DNA from: Corynebacterium doosanense CAU 212 = DSM 45436
GTDB lineage: Bacteria; Actinomycetota; Actinomycetes; Mycobacteriales; Mycobacteriaceae
Assembly (NCBI RefSeq): GCF_000767055.1
Contig: NZ_CP006764.1
Location: 1,054,001-1,118,000, forward strand
Length of the DNA: 64,000 bases
Direction of reading: 5' to 3'
How positions within the stretch are numbered: position 1 is the first letter of the stretch; every line of letters starts with the position of its first letter. Shown in pieces: positions 35,964 to 43,233 of this stretch. A program made the translations under genes and the position numbers. The notes beneath the pieces are model-generated. The model was not told where the DNA came from. It made no database searches and was given only the letters and a program-made list of their open reading frames with translations.

Positions 35964-37373
35964 CTAATGCTGCGTTACCTCGGCAGCCTTGCCGCGGGTC
36001 AGGAGGGAGAGCAGCAGGAGCACGGTGACGATGGCCACCACGGAGACGATCTGTCCGCGGGCGGAGGGGTCGAAGAGCATGAGCGCCGTCAGGCCGAGGA
36101 GACCGGCGAGCGTGAGCCAGCCGAGCCACGGGTATCCGGCGAAACGCACCGTCGACAGTTCACCGTTGGCCTCGAGCTCGGGGTGGAGCTTGAGGTAGCT
36201 CAGGGTGATCATGATCCAGATGACGATGAGGCAGCCGCCGACGGCGTTGAGCAGGAAGCCCAGGAGCCCGGGCGGGTTCCACCACATCAGCGCGACGGAG
36301 AGGAAGGCGAAGATGATGGACAGGACCACGGCGTTGCGGGGGACACCCTCGGCGTTGGTGCGTCGGAAGATGGCGGGCGCGTCGCGCTGCTCGGAGAGGT
36401 TGTGGATCAGGCGTGAGGTGGCGTAGATCTGCGCGTTGAAGGCCGACAGCAGGGCCAGGACGATGACGGCCTCCATGAAGCCGACGATGCCAGGGATGTT
36501 GGCCAGCGCGAGCACGCGGGTGAAGGGGGACTCGGCGGCGGTCTCGGCGTCGGAGATGGTCTCGTAGGGCAGTAGCAGCACGATGACGGCCACGGAGCCG
36601 AGGTAGAAGAGGGAGATGCGGACGATGATCGAGCGCACCGCGGTGGCGATGGACTCGGCAGGGTTCTCGGACTCGGCGGCGGCGATTGTGACCAGCTCGA
36701 TGCCGCCGAAGGCGAAGGCGACGGCGAGGAGGCCGGCGGCGATTCCCGGGATGCCGTTGGGGGCGAATCCGACCCCGTCGACGTTGGAGAGGCCCACGAA
36801 GGAGTGGCCCGGCAGTACGCCCAGCCAGAGGAGGACGCCGATGACGAGGAACGCGACGATCACGGCGATCTTGATGAAGGCGAACCAGAACTCGAACTCG
36901 CCGAAGCCCTTGACCGCGGCGAAGTTGACGATGGTGAAGAACACCACGCACACCAGGGCGGGGATCCACGGATCGACCCCGAACCACCCGCCCATCATGG
37001 CGGAGGCGCCGGTGAGCTCGGTGCCCATGACCATGACCAGCATGAACCAGTACAGCCAGCCGAGGAGGAAGCCGGAGGAGTGACCGAAGGCCTGGCGGGC
37101 GTACGTCGAGAAGCTTCCCGAGGACGGGCGGGCCGCGGCCATCTCGCCGAGCATGGTCATGACGAGGACGACGAGGATGCCCGCAATGATGTAGGCGAGC
37201 AGGATGGCGGGGCCGGCGGTCTCGATGCCCACGCCGGTGCCGAGGAAGAGGCCGGCGCCGATCGCGGAGCCGAGGCCCATCATGGTCAGGTGACGTGTCT
37301 TGAGGCCGCTGCCCAGACTGTTGGTGTCCGGCTCGGCGCGTCCTGGAGCTTCGGGGGAGATGGGTGAACTCAT
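35964..37373 (-). CDS. APC/AAT-family amino-acid permease (AroP/GabP-like)
   Basis: 469-residue permease with 12 hydrophobic segments. The TM1 motif [19 protein letters not shown] and TM3-TM6 sequences such as [20 protein letters not shown] are those of the amino-acid transporter family. The exact substrate (aromatic amino acids, GABA, Ala/Ser) is not resolved. It lies 10 bp downstream of the dapD paralogue and 53 bp upstream of dapD on the same strand, so all three may be co-transcribed. Confidence 0.88.
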   Translation of the reverse strand: MSSPISPEAPGRAEPDTNSLGSGLKTRHLTMMGLGSAIGAGLFLGTGVGIETAGPAILLAYIIAGILVVLVMTMLGEMAAARPSSGSFSTYARQAFGHSSGFLLGWLYWFMLVMVMGTELTGASAMMGGWFGVDPWIPALVCVVFFTIVNFAAVKGFGEFEFWFAFIKIAVIVAFLVIGVLLWLGVLPGHSFVGLSNVDGVGFAPNGIPGIAAGLLAVAFAFGGIELVTIAAAESENPAESIATAVRSIIVRISLFYLGSVAVIVLLLPYETISDAETAAESPFTRVLALANIPGIVGFMEAVIVLALLSAFNAQIYATSRLIHNLSEQRDAPAIFRRTNAEGVPRNAVVLSIIFAFLSVALMWWNPPGLLGFLLNAVGGCLIVIWIMITLSYLKLHPELEANGELSTVRFAGYPWLGWLTLAGLLGLTALMLFDPSARGQIVSVVAIVTVLLLLSLLTRGKAAEVTQH

Positions 37374-37383
37374 GAACCTGAGA

Positions 37384-38343
37384 TTATCCTGCCGTTTCGC
37401 CCGCCCGGGACTGAGGCCAGGGTTTGGACCAGCGCACGGTGGGGACGTCGAAGCCGGCCTCGCGGCGCACGTGCCAGTTGGACTGGCCGTCGAGGGCGCG
37501 CCCCGTGACCACCTGCCCGAGGGAGACGTCGTAGAGGTGGGTGCCCGGATCGATGATGATGGACGGCCCGATCGAGCAGGCCTCGCCGGGGCTGATGCCG
37601 TTGACACCCGCGCTGACGCCGATGTGGCAGTCCCGGCCGACCTCGATGGGGAAACGTGCCCCGGAGGGCCGGCGGGTGGAGATGACCACGGAGGACAGGC
37701 CAATGTCGCACCCTTCCCCGACCACGGCGGAGGACGCCAGGCGCCCCTCGATCCGCGCCGCGCCCAGGGAACCCGAGTTGTAGGAGACGTAACCCTCCCG
37801 CAGCACGCGCGTGCCCGGCGCGAGATACGCACCCAGTCGCACCCGCTCGGCCTCGGCGATGATGACCCCCGACGGCACGACGTAGTCCACCATCCGCGGC
37901 AGCTTCTCGATCCCGTAGACGTGGATGATCCCGCGCGAACGCAGGCTGGTGCGCAGCGCCTCGAAGTTGTCCGGCAGGCACGGGCCTTTGTTGGTCCACA
38001 CGACGGTGGTGAGCAGGTGCATCGCCTGGTCGAGGTTGATCTCCAGCGGGCGCACCAGCCGGTGGGAGAGCAGGTGCAGGCGCAGGTACACGTCGTGGGC
38101 ATCGACGGGCTGGGCCGCCAGGTCGGAGATGACAGTGCGTACGGCGACCTGTTCGACCTGGCGGTCGTCGTCGCGGTAGACCAGCCGCAGCAGGCGCGTG
38201 GGGATGTCGGCGGCCCCCAGCCTGCGGGTTCCCGGGGCGAGCCCGGAGACGTCCACCACTTCCGGGGACGGGTACCACGTGTCCAGGACGCTCCCGTCCA
38301 TGGCGATACTGGCAATTCCTTCGGCGACCGCACCCATTGGCAT
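37384..38343 (-). CDS. dapD2: DapD paralogue (second tetrahydrodipicolinate succinyltransferase-like protein)
   Basis: 319 residues, alignable to DapD along its whole length: [53 protein letters not shown]. It keeps the catalytic-loop Glu (IEGRL) but replaces the Gly-rich [14 protein letters not shown] segment of DapD with GLSSVVISTRRPSG, so substrate or activity may differ. C. glutamicum also carries a second dapD. The ATG at 38343 was preferred over a TTG at 38352 because TATCTT lies 7 nt upstream on this strand. Confidence 0.85.
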   Translation of the reverse strand: MPMGAVAEGIASIAMDGSVLDTWYPSPEVVDVSGLAPGTRRLGAADIPTRLLRLVYRDDDRQVEQVAVRTVISDLAAQPVDAHDVYLRLHLLSHRLVRPLEINLDQAMHLLTTVVWTNKGPCLPDNFEALRTSLRSRGIIHVYGIEKLPRMVDYVVPSGVIIAEAERVRLGAYLAPGTRVLREGYVSYNSGSLGAARIEGRLASSAVVGEGCDIGLSSVVISTRRPSGARFPIEVGRDCHIGVSAGVNGISPGEACSIGPSIIIDPGTHLYDVSLGQVVTGRALDGQSNWHVRREAGFDVPTVRWSKPWPQSRAGETAG

Positions 38344-38350
38344 GGAGTCC

Positions 38351-38356
38351 AAGATA
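38351..38356 (-). promoter_or_regulatory. -10 box TATCTT for the dapD paralogue (leaderless)
   Basis: On the minus strand TATCTT ends 7 nt before the ATG at 38343. It lies back to back with the dapE -10 box, only 20 bp away. Confidence 0.45.
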
Positions 38357-38376
38357 CTGGCAACGGCCCCGTGCCC

Positions 38377-38382
38377 TAACGT
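38377..38382 (+). promoter_or_regulatory. -10 box TAACGT for dapE (leaderless)
   Basis: TAACGT ends 8 nt before the GTG at 38391. The two divergent start codons are only 47 bp apart, so both promoters share the same short segment. Confidence 0.45.
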
Positions 38383-38390
38383 GGGTGACT

Positions 38391-39482
38391 GTGACTTCCC
38401 TCAACCTCACCTCGTCCCCGGTCCAGCTCTCCGCGGATCTCATCGACATCGAGAGCCCTTCCCACCATGAGCAGGAGATCGCCGATGCGATCTTCGACGC
38501 ACTCTCGCGTATCGACGGCGCCGAGACCGCACGGATCAAGAACACGGTGCTGGCCAGGACCAACCGGGGACTGGGATCCCGGGTGATCCTCGCCGGGCAC
38601 ATCGACACCGTGCCGCTGGCGGACAACACCCCGCACCGGCTGAGCGACGGGATCCTCCACGGCTGCGGCGCCGTGGACATGAAGACGGGCCTGGCAGTGT
38701 ACCTCAACGCCTTCGCCACCCTCGCGGCCTCCGAGGACCTCACCCGCGACATCACCCTGGTCTGTTACGAGGGAGAGGAGGTGTCCACGGAGTACAACGG
38801 GCTGGGTTTCGTCGAATCTGAGCTGCCCGACTGGCTCACCGGCGATGTGGCCCTGCTTGGTGAGCCCTCCGGCGGCATCATCGAGGCCGGCTGCCAGGGC
38901 ACCATCCGCGTCCGGGTCACCGCCCACGGCACCCGCGCGCACTCGGCCCGCGCCTGGCTGGGGGAGAACGCCGCGCACCTCCTCGCCCCGGTGCTCACCC
39001 GCATCAATGAGTACGAGCCGCGCCGGGTCACCATCGACGGGTGCGAGTACCGCGAGGGCATCAACGTGGTCAAACTCGACTCCTTCGTGGCCACGAACAC
39101 CATCCCCGACTCCGCGGAGATGCTGGTGAACTTCCGCTTCGCCCCCGACCGCTCCGTGGAGGACGCGATGGCGCACCTCAACGAGGTACTGGGCGAGCAG
39201 GCGTCGATAAGCGTCGAGGTCGACGACGTCGCCGCAGCGGCGCTACCCGGCCTTTCCCAGCCCGCCGCGGCCGAACTGGTAGCCGCCGTCGGCGGAGAAT
39301 TTCGTGCCAAGTTCGGATGGACGGACGTCTCCCGCTTCTCTACCCTGGGCATTCCGGCCGTGAACTTCGGCCCCGGCGACCCGGGCTATGCCCACAAGCC
39401 GGACGAACAGTGTCCCGTCGACCAGATCACCCACGTGGCGGACGTACTGCGGACATTCCTGACCTCGAGCAACGAAGGATAA
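38391..39482 (+). CDS. dapE: Succinyl-diaminopimelate desuccinylase DapE
   Basis: M20 zinc peptidase-fold enzyme, 363 residues, last step of the succinylase branch. Metal and catalytic motifs: AGHIDTVP (His, Asp), GAVDMKTG (bridging Asp), YEGEEV (catalytic and metal Glu pair), LGEPSGG and a C-terminal FGPGDPGYAHKPDE (His). The GTG at 38391 fits a leaderless promoter. It contains a decamer copy (39202-39211) that uses the rare ATA codon. The next gene starts 3 bp after its stop. Confidence 0.94.
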   Translation: MTSLNLTSSPVQLSADLIDIESPSHHEQEIADAIFDALSRIDGAETARIKNTVLARTNRGLGSRVILAGHIDTVPLADNTPHRLSDGILHGCGAVDMKTGLAVYLNAFATLAASEDLTRDITLVCYEGEEVSTEYNGLGFVESELPDWLTGDVALLGEPSGGIIEAGCQGTIRVRVTAHGTRAHSARAWLGENAAHLLAPVLTRINEYEPRRVTIDGCEYREGINVVKLDSFVATNTIPDSAEMLVNFRFAPDRSVEDAMAHLNEVLGEQASISVEVDDVAAAALPGLSQPAAAELVAAVGGEFRAKFGWTDVSRFSTLGIPAVNFGPGDPGYAHKPDEQCPVDQITHVADVLRTFLTSSNEG

Positions 39483-39484
39483 TC

Positions 39485-40246
39485 ATGGCCACCGACAAGA
39501 ATCGCACACTGCGCGGGCCCGTCCTCGTGCGTAACGACGGCGGCCAGCAGGACTCCACCTATGACCAGCGCCTGCTCGAACTCGGATCCGACCACGACTG
39601 GCAGCACGCCGACCCGTGGCGCATCCTGCGCATCCAGAGCGAATTTGTCTCCGGATTCGACGCGCTGTCCAGCCTGCCCAAGGCCGTCACCGTCTTCGGC
39701 TCCGCGCGTCTGAACGAGGGCACGCCCGAGTACGGCCAGGGAGTGGCGGTGGGCAAGGGGCTCACCGAGGCCGGATACGCCGTCATCACCGGCGGCGGAC
39801 CGGGCCTCATGGAGGCAGGCAACCGCGGCGCGTCCGAGGCCGACGGCCTGTCGGTGGGCCTGGGCATCGAGCTGCCGCACGAGCAGAGCCTCAACACCTG
39901 GGTCGACCTGGGCATCAACTTCCGGTACTTCTTCGCGCGCAAGACCATGTTCCTCAAGTACTCGCAGGCGTTTGTCGCACTGCCGGGTGGCTTCGGCACG
40001 ATGGACGAGCTATTCGAGGTGCTGTGCATGGTGCAAACCGGCAAGATCACCAATTTCCCCATCGTCCTGGTCGGCACCGAGTTCTGGGGCGGGCTGGTGG
40101 ACTGGATGCGCGAGCGCATGCTGGCCATGGGGCTCATCTCCGACGGCGACCTGGACCTCTTCCTGGTCACCGACTCCCCGGAGGAGACGGTGCGCTACAT
40201 CGTGGACAAACACCAGACGATGACCGACGGGCGGCTGCGCGATTGA
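39485..40246 (+). CDS. LOG-family protein (TIGR00730, Rossmann nucleotide-binding)
   Basis: 253 residues with the LOG signatures GGGPGLMEAGNRGA and PGGFGTMDE (the PGGxGTxxE motif with catalytic Glu), plus ARKTMFLKYS. LOG proteins hydrolyse nucleoside 5'-monophosphates such as cytokinin ribotides to release the base and ribose-5-phosphate. The N-terminal 65 residues are an extension typical of actinobacterial members (Rv1205 position). It overlaps the folP2 start by 4 bp (TTGA). Confidence 0.9.
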   Translation: MATDKNRTLRGPVLVRNDGGQQDSTYDQRLLELGSDHDWQHADPWRILRIQSEFVSGFDALSSLPKAVTVFGSARLNEGTPEYGQGVAVGKGLTEAGYAVITGGGPGLMEAGNRGASEADGLSVGLGIELPHEQSLNTWVDLGINFRYFFARKTMFLKYSQAFVALPGGFGTMDELFEVLCMVQTGKITNFPIVLVGTEFWGGLVDWMRERMLAMGLISDGDLDLFLVTDSPEETVRYIVDKHQTMTDGRLRD

Positions 40247-41085
40247 GTGCTGAGGTGCCCCTGGCCCAGGTGATGGGGATCGTCAACCGGACCCCCGACT
40301 CCTTCTATGACAGGGGCGTGACCTTCGGCATCGACGAGGCGCTCCAGCGCTGCGACGAGGTGGTCGAGCAGGGCGCGAGCATCGTCGACGTCGGTGGGGT
40401 CAAGGCCGGTCCGGGTTCCGAGGTCTCTGCGTCCGAGGAGGCGGACCGAGTCCTGCCGGTCATCCGCGCTGTCGCCGAGCGCCACCCCGGCGTGACCATC
40501 TCGGTGGACACTTGGCGTGCGTCCGTGGCCGAGGAGGCCATCGCCGCGGGTGCCGGCCTGATCAACGACACCTGGGCGGGTTACGACCCCGAGCTCGTCG
40601 AGGTCGCCGGCCAGTTCCGGGTGGGTTACGTGTGCTCCCACACCGGCGGCGCCGTCCCCCGGACCCGCCCGCACCGGGTGCACTACGACGACGTGGTCGC
40701 CTCCGTCATCGCCGAGACCACCACGCTGGCCGAGCGCGCGGTGTCCTGCGGAGTTCCCGAGGCCCGCGTCTTCATCGACCCGACCCACGACTTCGGCAAA
40801 AACACCTTCCACGGCCTGGAACTGCTGCGCCGCATCGACGAGATCGTCGCCACCGGCTGGCCCGTGCTCATGGCCCTGAGCAACAAGGACTTCATCGGCG
40901 AGACCACCGACCGCCCCGTCGGCGAGCGCCTGCCCGGCACCCTCGCGGCCACGGCCTGGTCGGCCGCCCGCGGGGTCGCCGCCTTCCGCGTCCACGAGGT
41001 GCGCGAGACCGTCGATGTCCTCCGCATGACCGCCGCCATTGCCGGCACCCACGCCCCGCTCAACACCGTGCGGGGCCTCGCGTGA
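40243..41085 (+). CDS. folP2: Dihydropteroate synthase homologue FolP2 type
   Basis: 280-residue TIM-barrel protein. The DHPS signature is MGIVNRTPDSFYDRG, with LINDTWAG and ALSNKDFIGET. The loop-2 motif of active DHPS (GGESTRPG) is replaced by GGVKAGPG, as in mycobacterial FolP2 proteins that lack dihydropteroate synthase activity. The job of FolP2 is unknown. Its placement between LOG and gpgS is the same as in Rv1205-Rv1208. The TTG start overlaps the LOG stop; a GTG a few codons in is possible. Confidence 0.88.
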   Translation: MSAEVPLAQVMGIVNRTPDSFYDRGVTFGIDEALQRCDEVVEQGASIVDVGGVKAGPGSEVSASEEADRVLPVIRAVAERHPGVTISVDTWRASVAEEAIAAGAGLINDTWAGYDPELVEVAGQFRVGYVCSHTGGAVPRTRPHRVHYDDVVASVIAETTTLAERAVSCGVPEARVFIDPTHDFGKNTFHGLELLRRIDEIVATGWPVLMALSNKDFIGETTDRPVGERLPGTLAATAWSAARGVAAFRVHEVRETVDVLRMTAAIAGTHAPLNTVRGLA

Positions 41086-41822
41086 GGGTGTCGGTGGTCA
41101 TTCCGGCGCTCAACGAGGAGGCCACGGTCGCGGGCGTGGTGCGCACCGTGCTTATCGACGCCCCTTTCGAGGTCATCGTCATCGACGCTGATTCGACGGA
41201 CAACACCGCCGCGGTGGCCGCCCGCGCCGGTGCCCGGGTGGTGAACTGGCGCGACGTGTTCCCTGAGCTCCAGCCGATCCCCGGCAAGGGCGAGTCCCTG
41301 TGGCGCGGGGTGGCCGCGGCGAGCGGTGACGTGGTCGTCTTTGTCGACGCCGACCTGGTGGACCCACCCGCCGGCATGATCCACACCCTCGCCGCCCCGT
41401 TCACCGACCCGGACATCCACCTGGTCAAGGCCTCCTACGCCCGCCTGCTCGGAGACGATTCCGCCGGCGGTGGCCGGGTCACCGAGCTCACTGCGAAACC
41501 CCTGATCAGGCTGCTGCACCCGGAGCTGGCGGACATCGACCAGCCGCTCGCCGGAGAATACGCGATCAGGCGCAGCTCGGCCCTGCGACTGCCGTTTGTG
41601 GCGGGATACGGAGTGGAGGCGGGGCTGCTCGTGAACGTCAGCGGGAGGTGGGGGAGGGCGTCGATTAGCGAGGCCCAGCTGCCACCGCGACGCCACCGCA
41701 ACCGCCCGCTCAGCGAGCTTTCCCCCATGGCCGAGACCGTGGCGGCGGTGCTGCTGCAGCGTGCGGGCCTCACACACGCGGGTTTTCCGGGCGAGCGCCC
41801 GCCACTGTCCGATAGGATCTGA
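41082..41822 (+). CDS. gpgS: Glucosyl-3-phosphoglycerate synthase-like glycosyltransferase GpgS
   Basis: GT-A fold glycosyltransferase (GT81/GT2-like) that makes glucosyl-3-phosphoglycerate from a nucleotide-glucose and 3-phosphoglycerate. VSVVIPALNEEATVAGVV is the nucleotide-binding start, VIDADSTDNT follows, VDADLVDP is the metal-binding DxD, and DQPLAGEYAIRR and YGVEAGLLVN form the acceptor site. At 246 residues it is markedly shorter than mycobacterial GpgS (about 320), lacking N- and C-terminal extensions. It starts with a GTG overlapping the folP2 stop. Confidence 0.86.
   Translation: MRVSVVIPALNEEATVAGVVRTVLIDAPFEVIVIDADSTDNTAAVAARAGARVVNWRDVFPELQPIPGKGESLWRGVAAASGDVVVFVDADLVDPPAGMIHTLAAPFTDPDIHLVKASYARLLGDDSAGGGRVTELTAKPLIRLLHPELADIDQPLAGEYAIRRSSALRLPFVAGYGVEAGLLVNVSGRWGRASISEAQLPPRRHRNRPLSELSPMAETVAAVLLQRAGLTHAGFPGERPPLSDRI
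41813..41818 (+). promoter_or_regulatory. -10 box TAGGAT inside the gpgS 3' end
   Basis: TAGGAT ends 8 nt before the ATG at 41827, giving the next gene its own leaderless promoter within gpgS. Confidence 0.5.
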
Positions 41823-41826
41823 TCCC

Positions 41827-42108
41827 ATGTTGTCCTGGATCCTGCTGATCGTCGTCCTGCTCGCGCTCATCATCGTGGGCACGTGGTTCTGGGGCGCCGT
41901 CCTCGGGCGTGGCGAGGTCCTGCCGCCCATCGACGACACCGACACCGTGCGGGAGGACAACCGCCGCGCCGTCGGCCGGGGAGAGGTCGACGACATCCAG
42001 TTCGAGCTCGTACCCAGGGGTTATCGTCCGGAACAGGTCGACGATGTCATCGCTCACCTGACATGGAAGTTGGCGCAGGCGAACCAGGAAGCCGGCAAAA
42101 AGGTCTAA
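41827..42108 (+). CDS. Small membrane-anchored DivIVA-domain protein
   Basis: 93 residues: one N-terminal membrane helix (SWILLIVVLLALIIVGTWFWG), a charged linker, and a C-terminal DivIVA-type motif FELVPRGYRPEQVDDVIAHL. It matches the Rv1209 position next to gpgS. DivIVA motifs sense membrane curvature or contact Wag31 at the pole, so a polar growth role is an inference. Confidence 0.85.
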   Translation: MLSWILLIVVLLALIIVGTWFWGAVLGRGEVLPPIDDTDTVREDNRRAVGRGEVDDIQFELVPRGYRPEQVDDVIAHLTWKLAQANQEAGKKV

Positions 42109-42157
42109 ACTAGGACGGGCTAGACAAATTTTCCGGACAAACAAGGAGCACCTACTC

Positions 42158-42328
42158 ATGGCAGCAATGAAGCCGCGTACCGGCAGTGGCCCGATGGAAG
42201 CCGTCGAGGAAAGCCGCAAGATTGTCACCCGCATTCCGGCCGATGGGGGCGGGCGCCTGGTGGTGGAGATGTCCAAGGAAGAGGCTGGCGAGCTGGGCAA
42301 GCTGCTCGTCGAGGCCGCCGGGGAGTAG
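42158..42328 (+). CDS. DUF3117 small protein
   Basis: 56-residue protein MAAMKPRTGSGPMEAVEESR followed by KIVTRIPADGGGRLVVEMS, matching the DUF3117 family strongly conserved in actinobacteria (Rv1211 position). The function is unknown. A good ribosome-binding site AAGGAG lies at 42143-42148, 9 nt before the ATG. The tagA gene found at this place in mycobacteria is absent. Confidence 0.88.
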   Translation: MAAMKPRTGSGPMEAVEESRKIVTRIPADGGGRLVVEMSKEEAGELGKLLVEAAGE

Positions 42329-42354
42329 ATTCCCTCGCCGGCGGGGTCGCTGGG

Positions 42355-42360
42355 TAGGCT
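42355..42360 (+). promoter_or_regulatory. -10 box TAGGCT for the RlmA-like gene (leaderless)
   Basis: TAGGCT ends 7 nt before the ATG at 42368, and no ribosome-binding site is visible. Confidence 0.5.
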
Positions 42361-42367
42361 TAAGCGC

Positions 42368-43231
42368 ATGCTTTCGGACATCGTGAATGTGCTCGCCGAC
42401 CCCGCGGACGGCTCCGCCCTCTCTGAATCGGACGACAAGACCCGGCTGATCTCCGAAACCGGGCACAGCTATGACATCGCCCGACAGGGGTACGTCACCC
42501 TGGTCGGCGGCCGCGGCCTCCGGCACGAGGGCGACTCTGCCGACATGATCGCCGCCCGCGAGGCGTTCCTCGCTGGCGGTCATTTTGCACCCTTCGTGGA
42601 GGCGGTCTCCTCCGCGGTACTCGACGTGCTGGACGACGCCCACGTCCCCGACGACGCCTCCCCGGTCATCCTCGAGGTCGGCGCCGGCACGGGCTACTAC
42701 CTCTCCCACACCCTCGACGCCGTCCGCGGCGCCCGGGGAGTGGGGCTGGACGTGTCGACGTCCGCCGCCAAGTCGCTGGCCAAGGCCCACCCGCGCCTCG
42801 GCTGCGTGGTAGCCGACGCCTGGGAGTCCATCCCGCTGCGCGACGCCTCCTGCGACGTCATCTCCGTGGTCTTCGCCCCGCGCAACCCGGCGGAATTCGC
42901 CCGGCTGCTCAAGCCCGGCGGCCAGGTGGTCGTGCTCACCCCGGCCGCAGGCCACCTCGATGAGCTCCGCGAGCCCCTGGGCATCATCGGCGTCGAGGAG
43001 GGCAAACTCACCCGGCTGAAGGAACAGGCCGAGGGCCACCTGGAGATCGTCGGATCGCCGCAGCCCCTGGAATTTGCCATGACGCTGGACAAGTACGCAA
43101 TCGCCGCACAGGTGGGCATGAGCCCCTCGGCCCGGCACATCACCGATCTGGACGAGCGGGTGGCCGAGCTCTCAGAGACGATGACCGTGACCGCGCGCGC
43201 CCACCTCACGCGGTTGAAGAAGGCCGAGTAG
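42368..43231 (+). CDS. RlmA-like SAM-dependent methyltransferase without the zinc-ribbon cysteines
   Basis: 287 residues, aligned to the 23S rRNA guanine methyltransferase RlmA/TlrB. The characteristic GHSYDIARQGYVTL, GDSADMIAAREAFLAGGHF, SAM loop LEVGAGTGYYL and FAPRNPAEFARLLKPGG are all present. The N-terminal zinc ribbon of E. coli RlmA (three Cys and a His) is reduced to the His alone, with no cysteine among the first 200 residues. rRNA methylation is likely but not certain. It is convergent with the GH32-like gene with a 2-bp gap. Confidence 0.82.
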   Translation: MLSDIVNVLADPADGSALSESDDKTRLISETGHSYDIARQGYVTLVGGRGLRHEGDSADMIAAREAFLAGGHFAPFVEAVSSAVLDVLDDAHVPDDASPVILEVGAGTGYYLSHTLDAVRGARGVGLDVSTSAAKSLAKAHPRLGCVVADAWESIPLRDASCDVISVVFAPRNPAEFARLLKPGGQVVVLTPAAGHLDELREPLGIIGVEEGKLTRLKEQAEGHLEIVGSPQPLEFAMTLDKYAIAAQVGMSPSARHITDLDERVAELSETMTVTARAHLTRLKKAE

Positions 43232-43233
43232 CG

